A stretch of 10,314 nucleotides of DNA from JBKPDV01 sp046728075 (GCA_046728075.1 JBKPDV010000246.1:1-10314), one strand, 5' to 3'; counted from the first letter of the stretch, positions 1 through 6,734 are shown. Program-made: numbers and translations. The notes: generated by a model from the letters alone, not told the origin.

Positions 1-411
1 GTAGGTGTCTGCTGCTTAGAAATCTTCGAACTGCTTTGGCCCGAGCGGTTCCGGCTTCTCGGCGTCGATCAGGATCTACCGCGGCTGCGGCAGGGGTTGT
101 GACGCGATCCTCGACGGATCAGGCGAGGCCGAGTTCGAGACGATGCAGCACCGTGGCTCTACAAGCTAGCGGCATACCTCATGCCGTAGACCTCTTTGCC
201 CGCGAGGAAGAAGGGGCGTGTAGTGGACTAGCTGACGGCCGGCGGTCCAGTGGGGCCGCGGGCATCTACACGGCCCGGGATCGTCCGGAGTGTTGTGAGT
301 CAGTTGGGTCAGTCATGATTTGGCGTAAGGCGAGGATTGGAGTACGCCGGCTCTCAAAGCGTACCGGCGTCGTGAGGCTTGCAACGGAAGCCAAGCGCCA
401 CGGCCAGACCA
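1..411. other. Region without a supportable gene
   Basis: I cannot support a gene here. The only longer open frame on the plus strand (about 36-422) gives a low-complexity Arg/Ser/Ala-rich product with no recognisable motif, and the minus-strand frames are broken by stops. The stretch looks less GC-rich and less codon-structured than the following 10 kb. It contains two small hairpins: CGGCAT/ATGCCG (170-175 and 181-186, 5-nt loop) and ACGCCGG/CCGGCGT (344-350 and 364-370, 13-nt loop). Neither is followed by a T-run, so neither is a convincing terminator. It could be a decayed mobile-element remnant or an intergenic region between the 3' end of the minus-strand gene at 412 and a gene left of the window. 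Confidence 0.5.
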
Positions 412-1320
412 TTAGGACTTAGGAGTTCCGTTCGCGAGCCACCGAAACACATTCCTTACAAACCGCGCGTTATCCGCCTCACTGATCCCGCGATGCGTTT
501 GGCCGCCGACACTGCCGAAGGCGGACGCGATTCCCGCGTCGCCGATCACGACCACGCGCCCGCTTCCGTAGGCGAAGGCGAGCACGAGAGGCTTCCCGCC
601 CGCAGGGGGTCCCTGCGTGGCCTCGGCCGTGGGGCCGCTGTAGGTGCCGCGAGGCGCCTTCAGAATCGCGCCGGGGCCGGAGAGAGATTCGCCCACGACG
701 TAGACCACTTTCGAGACTCCGGAAAAGATCGGATGCTTCGAGTCGCCGCTGGAGGCGACGTCGATCGTCAGCACGCCGGTCGGTTTTCCATCTTCCCCCT
801 TCATCAGGATCGTGTTGTTGTCCGGAGTCACTCCGAAGGCGCGAGCGAGCGAGCGAGCCGGTTCCCCGAATGGCGCGCGGTCGGCGATCAGGAGCAGGCC
901 GCCTCCCGCCTTGACCCAGCGTTCCAGAGCCTTCACCTCCCCATCGGGGAAGGCCTGCGTTCCCGCGGGCGCGCCTTCCGGCCCCTGGGCGTTGGCGATG
1001 ACGACGATTCCGGCGTCGGCGAGGCTCGTCTTGTCGAACGCGCTCGTGCCGCGTCGCAAGACGTAGCCGTCTTTTTCGAGAAAGCGTCCGACCGGCCGCA
1101 TGTACGAGGCGAGAGAAACGACGTTGCGGTGGCGCTCGTCGACGACGATCCGCGGCCCGCTCCCGTGAGGGAAGGCCGGATCGGAAACGGGCGGATCGAA
1201 CTCCTCGTCGACCGTCAACTCCGACGGCGGGGTAGCCCTGGCCTTCTCGGGAGGAGCCTGCGCCGCGGCGGTCCACGCCGCCAAAAGGAGACAGCCGCCG
1301 GCGAAAATCGGGCGCTTCAT
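412..1320 (-). CDS. Secreted DUF4350/GATase1-like protein
   Basis: Predicted 302-aa exported protein. I chose the ATG at 1320, not the longer open frame to 1521, because it begins a clean signal peptide (MKRPIFAGG, then a Leu/Ala-rich core, cleavage likely after AQA at residue 22). The longer form would run across the divergent gene's start. No strong Shine-Dalgarno precedes it. The mature part has alternating beta/alpha segments typical of flavodoxin-like GATase1/DUF4350 folds: IVVDERHRN (58-66), a helix, GIVVIANA (104-111), ALERWVKAGGGLLLIADRAP (131-150), then GSGRVVVIGDAG (252-263) and a final NARFVRNVFRWLAN (284-297). That ending is common in this group, where the domain is thought to bind ligands or proteins rather than catalyse; I see no catalytic Cys. 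It is divergent from the sulfite-oxidase gene, with 56 bp between starts. The fold is likely, the function unknown. Confidence 0.75.
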   Translation of the reverse strand: MKRPIFAGGCLLLAAWTAAAQAPPEKARATPPSELTVDEEFDPPVSDPAFPHGSGPRIVVDERHRNVVSLASYMRPVGRFLEKDGYVLRRGTSAFDKTSLADAGIVVIANAQGPEGAPAGTQAFPDGEVKALERWVKAGGGLLLIADRAPFGEPARSLARAFGVTPDNNTILMKGEDGKPTGVLTIDVASSGDSKHPIFSGVSKVVYVVGESLSGPGAILKAPRGTYSGPTAEATQGPPAGGKPLVLAFAYGSGRVVVIGDAGIASAFGSVGGQTHRGISEADNARFVRNVFRWLANGTPKS

Positions 1321-1325
1321 TTGCC

Positions 1326-1339
1326 GGGATTCTAATCCC
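1326..1339. promoter_or_regulatory. Palindrome in the divergent intergenic gap
   Basis: A perfect GGGATT-CT-AATCCC inverted repeat (6-bp arms, 2-bp spacer) sits 5 bp from the start of the minus-strand DUF4350-like gene and about 38 bp before the sulfite-oxidase gene. On the minus strand the palindrome contains TAGAAT, a plausible -10 element for the DUF4350-like gene. The position would suit an operator, but the repeat is short and no regulator gene is nearby. Confidence 0.3.
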
Positions 1340-1343
1340 TGCC

Positions 1344-1373
1344 TTGAGCCCATCGCTTCGCCCCACGTAGACT
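1344..1373 (+). promoter_or_regulatory. Weak sigma-70-like promoter for the sorA-like gene
   Basis: TTGAGC (1344-1349) and TAGACT (1368-1373) lie 18 bp apart, with four matches each to the -35 and -10 consensus. Transcription would begin around 1380, so a leaderless message starting at the GTG at 1383 is possible. The TTG at 1377 has no Shine-Dalgarno sequence. In a GC-rich genome such matches are weak evidence. Confidence 0.22.
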
Positions 1374-1376
1374 CGC

Positions 1377-2573
1377 TTGATTGTGAGTCGCAACGAACCG
1401 GCACACCCTGACGGCTGGAGCCGCCGTTCCTTCCTCGCGGCTGCCGGCGCTCTCCTCCCGGTCCAGGCCCTCGCCGCGGTGCGCAAGGCCACTCCGGCTT
1501 CCGCGGCAGAACCGATCGCACGCGAGAAGCGCCGCATGCTCCAGTTCAACGGCTACGCGATCGACGCCGAGACTCCGCTCGATGCCCTGACGACTTACAT
1601 CACGCCGACCGATCTGCTCTTCGTCCGGCACCACTGGAACCCCATGTACCCGAGCCTGCGCGGCAGCTGGAGGCTCGTCGTGGATGGCGAGGTCGAGAGA
1701 CCGATCTCTTTCGCTCTCGCGGACCTGAGACGCTTTCCCCGCTCGACGGCGACCTGCGTTCTCCAGTGCGCTGGCAACGGGCGCTCCCTCTACGAGCCGC
1801 GCGTGCCCGGCGTTCAGTGGAAGAGCGGGGCCGTGGGCAACGCGCGCTGGACGGGAGCACGCCTCGCTGACGTCCTGAAGAACGTCGGAGTGAAAGCCTC
1901 CGCCCGCCACCTGCACCTCTTCGGCTCCGATCGCCCGCCAGTCAAGGTGCCTCCCTTCCACCGCTCGATCGAGCTCGAGAAGGCGCTGGCCGACGCGATC
2001 GTCGCCTACGAGTTGAACGGCGAGCCCCTCCCGCAGCTTCACGGCGCTCCCGCGCGCCTGGTCGTCCCGGGATGGGCGGGAGACCACTGGATGAAGTGGC
2101 TCGTCCGGCTCTCTCCGCAGCCCGAGCCTCAGAAGGGCTTTTACATGGAAACGGCCTACCGCTATCCGGTGAAGCCGGGAGAGCCCGGGGCGCCGGTGCC
2201 GCCGGAGGAAATGCGTCCGGTCACGGAGCTCTTCGTCAAATCGAGCATCACCGTCGCGCCGGATAGCGCGCGCGCCGGCGCGCCGGTCGTGATTCGCGGC
2301 TTCGCTTTCTCCGGAGCGCCGGACATCGCCCGGGTCGAGATCACCGAGGACGACGGCGCCAGCTGGAAGGAAGCGACTCTCGGCGCCGAGCACGATCCCT
2401 ATGCGTGGCGCCTCTGGAGCTTTCGATGGACTCCGCGCTCGCCCGGAAAAGCGTCTCTCGCGGCGCGGGCGACCGACAGCCGCGGCGCCGTCCAGCCGAG
2501 GGAAGCGGCGTGGAACCCGAGCGGGTACTTGCACAACGCGTGGCCGAGAGCCGAGATCGAGGTGGTCGCGTGA
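1377..2573 (+). CDS. sorA: Tat-exported sulfite oxidase-family molybdoenzyme (SorA-like)
   Basis: Predicted 398-aa periplasmic molybdopterin enzyme of the sulfite oxidase family, expected to oxidise sulfite to sulfate and pass electrons to cytochrome c. The N-terminus carries a twin-arginine signal (SRRSFLAAAGALL, R16 R17). The Mo-cofactor domain shows FVRHHWNP (82-89; R84 and H86 probably line the active site), CVLQCAGNGR (127-136; C131 is the expected molybdenum ligand) and GAVGNARWTGARLADVL (151-167). It also has AYELNGEPLPQLHG...LVVPGWAGDHWMKWL (200-242). Y261 or Y263 probably corresponds to the catalytic Tyr. The C-terminal 120 residues fit the Ig-like dimerisation domain and end in WNPSGYLHNAWPRAEIEV. 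No cytochrome b5 domain is present, as in bacterial SorA. TTG at 1377 opens the frame and GTG at 1383 is an equally good start. The gene overlaps the following cytochrome c gene by 4 bp, which supports the SorAB reading. Substrate is inferred from family and context. Confidence 0.88.
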   Translation: MIVSRNEPAHPDGWSRRSFLAAAGALLPVQALAAVRKATPASAAEPIAREKRRMLQFNGYAIDAETPLDALTTYITPTDLLFVRHHWNPMYPSLRGSWRLVVDGEVERPISFALADLRRFPRSTATCVLQCAGNGRSLYEPRVPGVQWKSGAVGNARWTGARLADVLKNVGVKASARHLHLFGSDRPPVKVPPFHRSIELEKALADAIVAYELNGEPLPQLHGAPARLVVPGWAGDHWMKWLVRLSPQPEPQKGFYMETAYRYPVKPGEPGAPVPPEEMRPVTELFVKSSITVAPDSARAGAPVVIRGFAFSGAPDIARVEITEDDGASWKEATLGAEHDPYAWRLWSFRWTPRSPGKASLAARATDSRGAVQPREAAWNPSGYLHNAWPRAEIEVVA

Positions 2574-2986
2574 AGCGCGCGGCGTGCGTCACGTTTTTCG
2601 CGCTCGCGGGCTTGCTCGCCTCGGTCCTCCTCGATCCGGCTGCCGCGGCCAAGCCTCGCAAGAAGAGCAAAAGCCGCAAGCCTGCCGCCGCCGTCGCCAA
2701 CTTCGACGCCCGGCTCCCGGTCCTGGGAACGCATCTTTCCGAGTTTCCTCCGGGCGCGGGCAAGCCCCTGGCCGATCAGGGCTGCCTCGCCTGCCACGCT
2801 GCGGACCTGGTCTGCCAGCAGCGCCTGACGGAGAAGCAGTGGACCGCGTCGGTCAACAAAATGATTGGATGGGGCGCGGACGTGTCGGAAGCGAGGAAGG
2901 CCGAGCTGGTCGCGTACCTTTTCGCCAACTTCGGGCCCGACAACACGAAGTTCCAGCCCGTGGTCACGCGGCCGGTGGGAAGATGA
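2570..2986 (+). CDS. sorB: Mono-haem cytochrome c (SorB-like)
   Basis: Predicted 138-aa exported c-type cytochrome, the likely electron acceptor of the upstream molybdoenzyme. The GTG start at 2570 overlaps the upstream stop (GTGA) and has a good ribosome site, GAGGTGG at 2559-2565, which argues against the longer frame starting near 2405. Residues 1-27 form a signal peptide ending in an Ala-rich cleavage region. A short Lys/Arg-rich segment (28-38) follows. The haem motif is CLACH (C72, C75, H76), within a context typical of SorB-type subunits: CLACHAADL, then QQRLTEKQWTASVNKMIGWGA. M98 is the best candidate for the distal haem ligand. A C-terminal helix, ELVAYLFANFGPDN, follows the usual cytochrome c fold. 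Overlapping translation implies matched production of both subunits. The physiological acceptor after this cytochrome cannot be seen here. Confidence 0.87.
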   Translation: MKRAACVTFFALAGLLASVLLDPAAAAKPRKKSKSRKPAAAVANFDARLPVLGTHLSEFPPGAGKPLADQGCLACHAADLVCQQRLTEKQWTASVNKMIGWGADVSEARKAELVAYLFANFGPDNTKFQPVVTRPVGR

Positions 2987-3005
2987 AAAACGGCGCGGGG
3001 CGTCC

Positions 3006-3027
3006 TCTATATCAATTCTGATATAGA
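3006..3027. promoter_or_regulatory. AT-rich 9-bp inverted repeat upstream of the MFS gene
   Basis: TCTATATCA (3006-3014) and TGATATAGA (3019-3027) are perfect reverse complements separated by ATTC. The repeat stands out as an AT island in GC-rich surroundings and ends 21 bp before the MFS start codon. Its right arm contains TG-A-TATAGA, an extended -10-like element that would place transcription start near 3034. A regulator binding the dyad would therefore overlap the promoter. A transcript hairpin is possible, but without a T-run it is a poor terminator for the cytochrome gene. Confidence 0.5.
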
Positions 3028-3048
3028 CCCTTCGTCACCTCTGGGCAC

Positions 3049-4284
3049 GTGTCTTCCGTCGTTCCTCTGATTCCAGCGGCCGAATCGCCGCGTCGATGGA
3101 ACGCGCTTTTCCTGCTCGGCGCGGCCGAGCTGCTCGGGATGTCGCTCTGGTTCTCGGCCTCGGCGTCCGTTCCGACAATCCGGCAGGAATGGCACCTGAC
3201 ACCGTCGGCGGCCGCGTGGCTGACGCTCGCGGTTCAATTGGGCTTCGTTGCGGGCACCCTCGTGTCGGCGCTCGGAAATCTTCCCGACGTCCTTTCGGCC
3301 CGCCGACTCTTTGCGATCTGCGCTTTTCTCGGCGCCGCCGTGAACGCGGCCTTTGCGCTCTTCGCGACCGGGCCGGAGTCGGGAATCCCTCTTCGTTTCG
3401 CGACGGGCTTCTTTCTGGCCGGCGTCTATCCCCCCGGCATGAAGATTCTGGCCACTTGGTTCCGCCGGGGCAGAGGGATGGCTCTTGGCGTTCTGGTCGG
3501 CGCGCTCACGCTGGGAAAGGCCTCTCCATACCTCGTCAACGCGCTCGGCAGCTCCGCCTGGCGGCACAACGTGCTCTTCGTTTCCGTCCTGGCGGCTGGG
3601 GGAGGACTCCTCGTTCTTCTGTTCGTCGGCGATGGGCCGTTCACGCCGGCGGCGGCCCGCTTCGACTTCATGCAGATCGGGAAAGTCTTCCGAAATCGCG
3701 GCGTGCGCCTGGCCGACTTCGGCTATTTCGGCCACATGTGGGAGCTCTACGCCATGTGGACCTGGGCTCCCGTCATGATCCGCGAGAGCCTCGCCTTGCG
3801 CGGGAGCCCGCGGGCTCTGGCGGAAGCCGCCGCGTTCCTGGTGATCGGCGCCGGCGCGGCCGGTTGCGTCGCGGCCGGGTTGCTCGCCGACCGCGTCGGG
3901 CGCACCGTCGTCACGTCCTGGGCCATGGCGATCTCCGGATCCTGCTGCCTCGCGGTCGGGTTTCTTTTCGGCGCGAGCTCCTGGGCGCTGCTGGCCGTAG
4001 CGACGATCTGGGGCGCGTCGGTCGTCGCCGACTCCGCTCAGTTTTCCGCTTGCGTGACCGAGCTGGCCGACCCGCAGTACATGGGCACCGCTCTCACCGT
4101 CCAGACCTGTCTCGGCTTCCTGCTGACGACCGCGACGATCGAGCTCATTCCGATTCTCGTGGCGCGGGTCGGATGGCGCTGGGCCTTCGCGTCGCTCGCG
4201 CCGGGGCCGTTTCTCGGCGTCGTCGCGATGCTGCGCCTGCGCTCCTTGCCGGAAGCGGCCAAGATCGCGCAGGGGAGGCGATGA
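3049..4284 (+). CDS. MFS transporter, 12 transmembrane segments
   Basis: Predicted 411-aa inner-membrane secondary transporter of the major facilitator superfamily. The GTG at 3049 is the first possible start after an in-frame stop at 3019; its ribosome site is weak. Hydrophobic segments begin around residue 18 (NALFLLGAAELLGMSLWFSASAS) and continue through about twelve helices in two halves. The central loop lies near residues 195-220. The loop after the second helix has a degenerate motif A (GNLPDVLSARR, 76-86). The equivalent loop of the second half has a canonical one, GLLADRVGRT (277-286). FFLAGVYPPGMKILATWF (121-138) resembles the helix 4 region of MFS_1 carriers. I cannot name the substrate. 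It follows the sulfite-oxidase pair by 62 bp with its own apparent regulatory dyad, so an operon link is uncertain. Its last 12 codons recur as a non-coding copy just downstream. Confidence 0.85.
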   Translation: MSSVVPLIPAAESPRRWNALFLLGAAELLGMSLWFSASASVPTIRQEWHLTPSAAAWLTLAVQLGFVAGTLVSALGNLPDVLSARRLFAICAFLGAAVNAAFALFATGPESGIPLRFATGFFLAGVYPPGMKILATWFRRGRGMALGVLVGALTLGKASPYLVNALGSSAWRHNVLFVSVLAAGGGLLVLLFVGDGPFTPAAARFDFMQIGKVFRNRGVRLADFGYFGHMWELYAMWTWAPVMIRESLALRGSPRALAEAAAFLVIGAGAAGCVAAGLLADRVGRTVVTSWAMAISGSCCLAVGFLFGASSWALLAVATIWGASVVADSAQFSACVTELADPQYMGTALTVQTCLGFLLTTATIELIPILVARVGWRWAFASLAPGPFLGVVAMLRLRSLPEAAKIAQGRR

Positions 4285-4365
4285 GTTCAAAGTTCAACGT
4301 TCAACGTTCAAGGTTCAAGGTTGATTTGAGCTCGGACTTTGAACCTTGAACTTTGAACCTTGAAC
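4285..4365. repeat. Heptamer array pair, copy 1
   Basis: The left half has five GTTCAA cores at a 7-bp period (4285, 4292, 4299, 4306, 4313), separated by single variable bases A, C, C and G. The right half has four TTGAAC cores at the same period (4339, 4346, 4353, 4360). The halves are in inverted orientation around a unique core of about 20 bp and can form a long interrupted hairpin. A 13-bp perfect stem pairs 4306-4318 with either 4339-4351 or 4353-4365. It lies just after the MFS stop and could act as a transcript-end structure for both convergent genes. Confidence 0.85.
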
Positions 4366-4415
4366 CCCTACAGCCCCAGCCGGAAGCGGCGAAGATCGCG
4401 CAGGGGAAGCGATGA

Positions 4416-4491
4416 GTTCAAAGTTCAACGTTCAGGGTTCAAGGTTGAGCCCCGAACTCTGACTTTGAACGTTGAACTTTGAACCTTGAAC
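4416..4491. repeat. Heptamer array pair, copy 2, with 19-bp perfect stem
   Basis: The left half has four cores (4416, 4423, 4430, 4437, the third being GTTCAG) and the right half has four TTGAAC cores (4465, 4472, 4479, 4486). GTTCAAAGTTCAACGTTCA (4416-4434) is the exact reverse complement of 4466-4484, giving a 19-bp stem around a 31-nt loop. It ends 3 bp before the amidase stop codon. It may serve as a bidirectional transcription terminator or RNA 3' end protector between the convergent genes. There is no long T-run, so classic intrinsic termination is not supported. Confidence 0.85.
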
Positions 4492-4493
4492 TC

Positions 4494-6140
4494 CTACAGC
4501 CCCACCGTCGCCAAAAACTGCGGCGGCCTGCGGTGCTTCGTCGCCTGCTCGAACGCGTACGCGATCGCGATCAGTTTGCCTTCGCTCCAGGCGCGTCCGA
4601 AGAAGGAGATCCCGACCGGAAGCCCTCGCTCGAAACCGGCCGGAACCGTGATGTCGGGGTATCCCGCCACGGCGGGAAGGGTCGAGCTGCCGTTGACGCC
4701 GTAGTCTCCGTTGACGAGATCGATCAGCGTCGCGGGTCCCGACGTCGGCGCGACCAGAGCGTCCAATTTGTGCTTGTCCATCGTCTTGTCGATCCCCTCC
4801 TTGCGGGAGAGCCGCACGTCCTTCTCGAGGGCGTCGCGGTAGGCCTTGTCCGTCAGCGGCCCCTTCTTCTGCGCCGTCTCGAAGAGCTCCTGACCGAAGT
4901 AGGGCATCTCCCGGTCCCTGTTCTTCTGGTTGAAGTCGATGACGTCCGCCAGGGTTCGCACGCGCGGACTGGGCAGGGAAGCGAGATACGCGTTCAGGTC
5001 CGCCTTGAGCTCGTAGAGCAGGACCGCCAGCTCGCTCGTATCGGATCCCGAGAAGGCTTCGACGGTCTCGATATCCGCGGGGTCCACGATCACCGCTCCA
5101 AGCCTCTTCATCTCCCCGATCGCCGCTTCGACGAGGCGGTCCGCGGCGGGGCTCTGGCCGAAGAGGCCCTTGCGGGGCACGCCGATGCGCGCGCCCTTCA
5201 GACCGTTCGGATCCAGGAATCGGGTGTAGTCCGCGGCGCCTTTTTCACCGGCGGAGCGGGTCGCGGCATCGGCCGGGTCCGGCCCAGCGAGCGCCGAGAG
5301 AAGAATAGCCGCGTCCGCCACCGTCCGGCACATCGGACCCGGCGTGTCCTGGCTGTGCGCGATGGGGATGACGCCTGTCCGGCTCACGAGGCCTAGGGTG
5401 GGCTTGATTCCGACAAGGCCGCAGTTGTTCGATGGGGAGACGATCGAACCGTCCGTCTCCGTCCCGACGGAGACGGCGCAGAAGTTCGCAGCGGTCGCGG
5501 TACCCGATCCGGAGCTCGAGCCTGAAGGGTTGCGGTCCAGCGCGTAAGGGTTGCGGCATTGCCCGCCCCGGCCGCTCCATCCCGATGTCGAGTGCGTCGA
5601 GCGGATGTTCGCCCACTCGGAGAGGTTCGTCTTGCCGAGCAACACGGCGCCCGCCTCGCGCAGTTTCTGCACGGCGAAAGAGTCCTGGGACGGAATCGAG
5701 TCCTCCAGGGCGAGCGAACCCGCGGTCGTCGTCATCCGGTCGGAGGTTCCGATGTTGTCCTTCACGAGAACGGGAATGCCGTGGAGCGGCCCGCGCACGT
5801 GCCCGGCCTTGCGCTCCTGGTCGAGTTTTTCGGCGATCGCAAGAGCGTCCGGATTCGTCTCCAGGACGGAGCGCAGGAAGAGCGGCCCCCGGCGGTCGAG
5901 CTGTTCGATGCGCGCCAGGTACTTCTCGGCGAGCGACCGCGCGGACTCCGCGCCCGACTCGATCCGCTTCTGGAGCTCCGCGACCGTCAGCTCTTCCAGA
6001 TCGAACGCGGGAACGGAAGGCGGGTCGGGAGAGTGCGGGGATGCCGGCGCCGAGCGCCCGGCCGGCACGGCCGCCAGAATGCCGGTCGCGGCTCCGTAAC
6101 GGAAGAGAGTGCGTCGGTCGATCCCGGCCCAAGGTTTCAT
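4494..6140 (-). CDS. Tat-exported amidase (amidase signature family)
   Basis: Predicted 548-aa hydrolase of the amidase signature family, expected to cleave C-N amide bonds with a Ser-cisSer-Lys triad. The N-terminus has a twin-arginine signal (DRRTLFRYGA, R9 R10) and a Pro/Ser-rich linker, so the enzyme probably acts in the periplasm. The catalytic Lys is K127 in GIPVLVKDNIGT. The Gly/Ser-rich block is NPSGSSSGSGTATAA (204-218), with the cis-Ser at about 208. The nucleophile is S232 in VGTETDGSIVSPS. NPYALDRNPSGSSSGSG closely resembles the peptide amidase (Pam) branch, so C-terminal peptide amides are possible substrates, but this is inference. An AGGAGGAG ribosome site precedes ATG 6140, making this start firm. 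The GNAT gene lies 72 bp upstream on the same strand and may be co-transcribed. The 3' end converges on the MFS gene across the duplicated heptamer region. Confidence 0.9.
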   Translation of the reverse strand: MKPWAGIDRRTLFRYGAATGILAAVPAGRSAPASPHSPDPPSVPAFDLEELTVAELQKRIESGAESARSLAEKYLARIEQLDRRGPLFLRSVLETNPDALAIAEKLDQERKAGHVRGPLHGIPVLVKDNIGTSDRMTTTAGSLALEDSIPSQDSFAVQKLREAGAVLLGKTNLSEWANIRSTHSTSGWSGRGGQCRNPYALDRNPSGSSSGSGTATAANFCAVSVGTETDGSIVSPSNNCGLVGIKPTLGLVSRTGVIPIAHSQDTPGPMCRTVADAAILLSALAGPDPADAATRSAGEKGAADYTRFLDPNGLKGARIGVPRKGLFGQSPAADRLVEAAIGEMKRLGAVIVDPADIETVEAFSGSDTSELAVLLYELKADLNAYLASLPSPRVRTLADVIDFNQKNRDREMPYFGQELFETAQKKGPLTDKAYRDALEKDVRLSRKEGIDKTMDKHKLDALVAPTSGPATLIDLVNGDYGVNGSSTLPAVAGYPDITVPAGFERGLPVGISFFGRAWSEGKLIAIAYAFEQATKHRRPPQFLATVGL

Positions 6141-6212
6141 GGCGGGTTCTCCTCCTGGCGCCGCCTTCCTATCACGCTGCCGGGGGATTCCTGGAGCCCT
6201 CCGCGGAAACGG

Positions 6213-6734
6213 TCAGCCGATCGAGCGGCTGCGGCGTTCCAACAGGATGACGTCGCGCCAGACCGCGCCCTGTTTGCCGATCCGCTCCCGCCGACCGACT
6301 TTCCGAAAGCCACAGCGGCGATGGATCGCGAGACTGGCCGTGTTTTCAGGAAAGATGCCGGCCTGCAGGGTCCAGATTCCGGCTTCTTCGGCCGCGCGCA
6401 CCAGCTCGAAGAGCAGCGCCCGTCCGATTCCTTTGCCGCGCGCTCTCGCGGCCACGTAGATGCTCACCTCCGCGACCCCCGCATAGACGCTCCTGGCGGA
6501 GACGGGCGAGACGGCGGCCCAGGCCACGACCCTTCCGTTCGCGGCGGCGACCAGACGCGGCCTCCGGCGGTGGCTCTGGTTCCACTTTTTCCAGGTGGGC
6601 GCTTTTTCTTCGAACGTCCCGTCGCCGCTGGCGATCCCTTCGAGGTAGATCTGCCGGACGGCGTTCCAGTCCGCCGGGCGCATCGAGCGGACCTCCAGGG
6701 TCGCGCCGCCGGCGGTCCGTTGCTTCTTAGGCAC
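6213..6734 (-). CDS. GNAT N-acetyltransferase (PAT/MnaT-like)
   Basis: Predicted 173-aa acetyltransferase that uses acetyl-CoA. The first beta strand (TLEVRSMRPADWNAV, 12-26) matches the usual opening of phosphinothricin/methionine-sulfoximine acetyltransferase relatives. SIYVAARARGKGIGRALL (91-108) is motif A with the R-x-x-G-x-G acetyl-CoA loop (R97, G100, G102). LQAGIFPENTASLAIHRRCGFRKVGRRERIG (123-153) followed by WRDVILLER is typical of this subfamily. Start choice: GTG 6734 keeps the first strand intact and overlaps the transposase stop by 8 bp. ATG 6683 has a better ribosome site (GGAGG, 8 nt spacing) but would lose most of the first strand, giving 156 aa. The substrate may be a small amine or a methionine-sulfoximine-like compound; family members vary. 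It is followed by the amidase gene after 72 bp. Confidence 0.85.
   Translation of the reverse strand: MPKKQRTAGGATLEVRSMRPADWNAVRQIYLEGIASGDGTFEEKAPTWKKWNQSHRRRPRLVAAANGRVVAWAAVSPVSARSVYAGVAEVSIYVAARARGKGIGRALLFELVRAAEEAGIWTLQAGIFPENTASLAIHRRCGFRKVGRRERIGKQGAVWRDVILLERRSRSIG

Larger units (their letters stand above)
4248..4504. repeat. Tandem duplication of a convergent gene junction
   Basis: Two direct copies, 4248-4378 (131 bp) and 4379-4504 (126 bp). Each begins GCCGGAAGCGGC, continues through the last codons of the MFS gene (PEAAKIAQG, then RR or KR, and a stop) and through heptamer arrays in both orientations. Each ends in CCTACAGCCCCA, which is the amidase stop and last codons read on the other strand. 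The first copy carries the live MFS stop and the second the live amidase stop, so the other two gene ends are silent fossils. The copies differ by a few substitutions and by one heptamer (five against four in the left array), which accounts for the length difference together with a 2-bp change. The coding ends are better conserved than the middle. Confidence 0.9.

Noticed and set aside
344..370. Hairpin as a rho-independent terminator
   Set aside because: It has only a 7-bp stem with a 13-nt loop and no T-run on either strand.
36..422. 128-aa plus-strand open frame at the left edge
   Set aside because: It has no recognised motif, a low-complexity Arg/Ser/Ala composition and no ribosome site, and it overlaps the 3' end of the minus-strand gene.
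841..856. Four GCGA copies inside the DUF4350-like gene as a phase-variation tract
   Set aside because: Sixteen bases is short, the codons give a sensible ARSLARAFG helix, and the reading frame is intact.
1332..2534. Long minus-strand open frame opposite the sulfite-oxidase gene
   Set aside because: It is an Arg-rich shadow frame of a gene with clear family motifs, typical of GC-rich DNA.
3007..4290. Long minus-strand open frame opposite the MFS gene
   Set aside because: The product is a charged, low-complexity sequence with no hydrophobic or domain pattern; it mirrors the transporter codons.
4285..4491. CRISPR-like array of short direct repeats
   Set aside because: The repeat is 7 bp with one-base spacers, half of it is inverted, and no cas gene is present.
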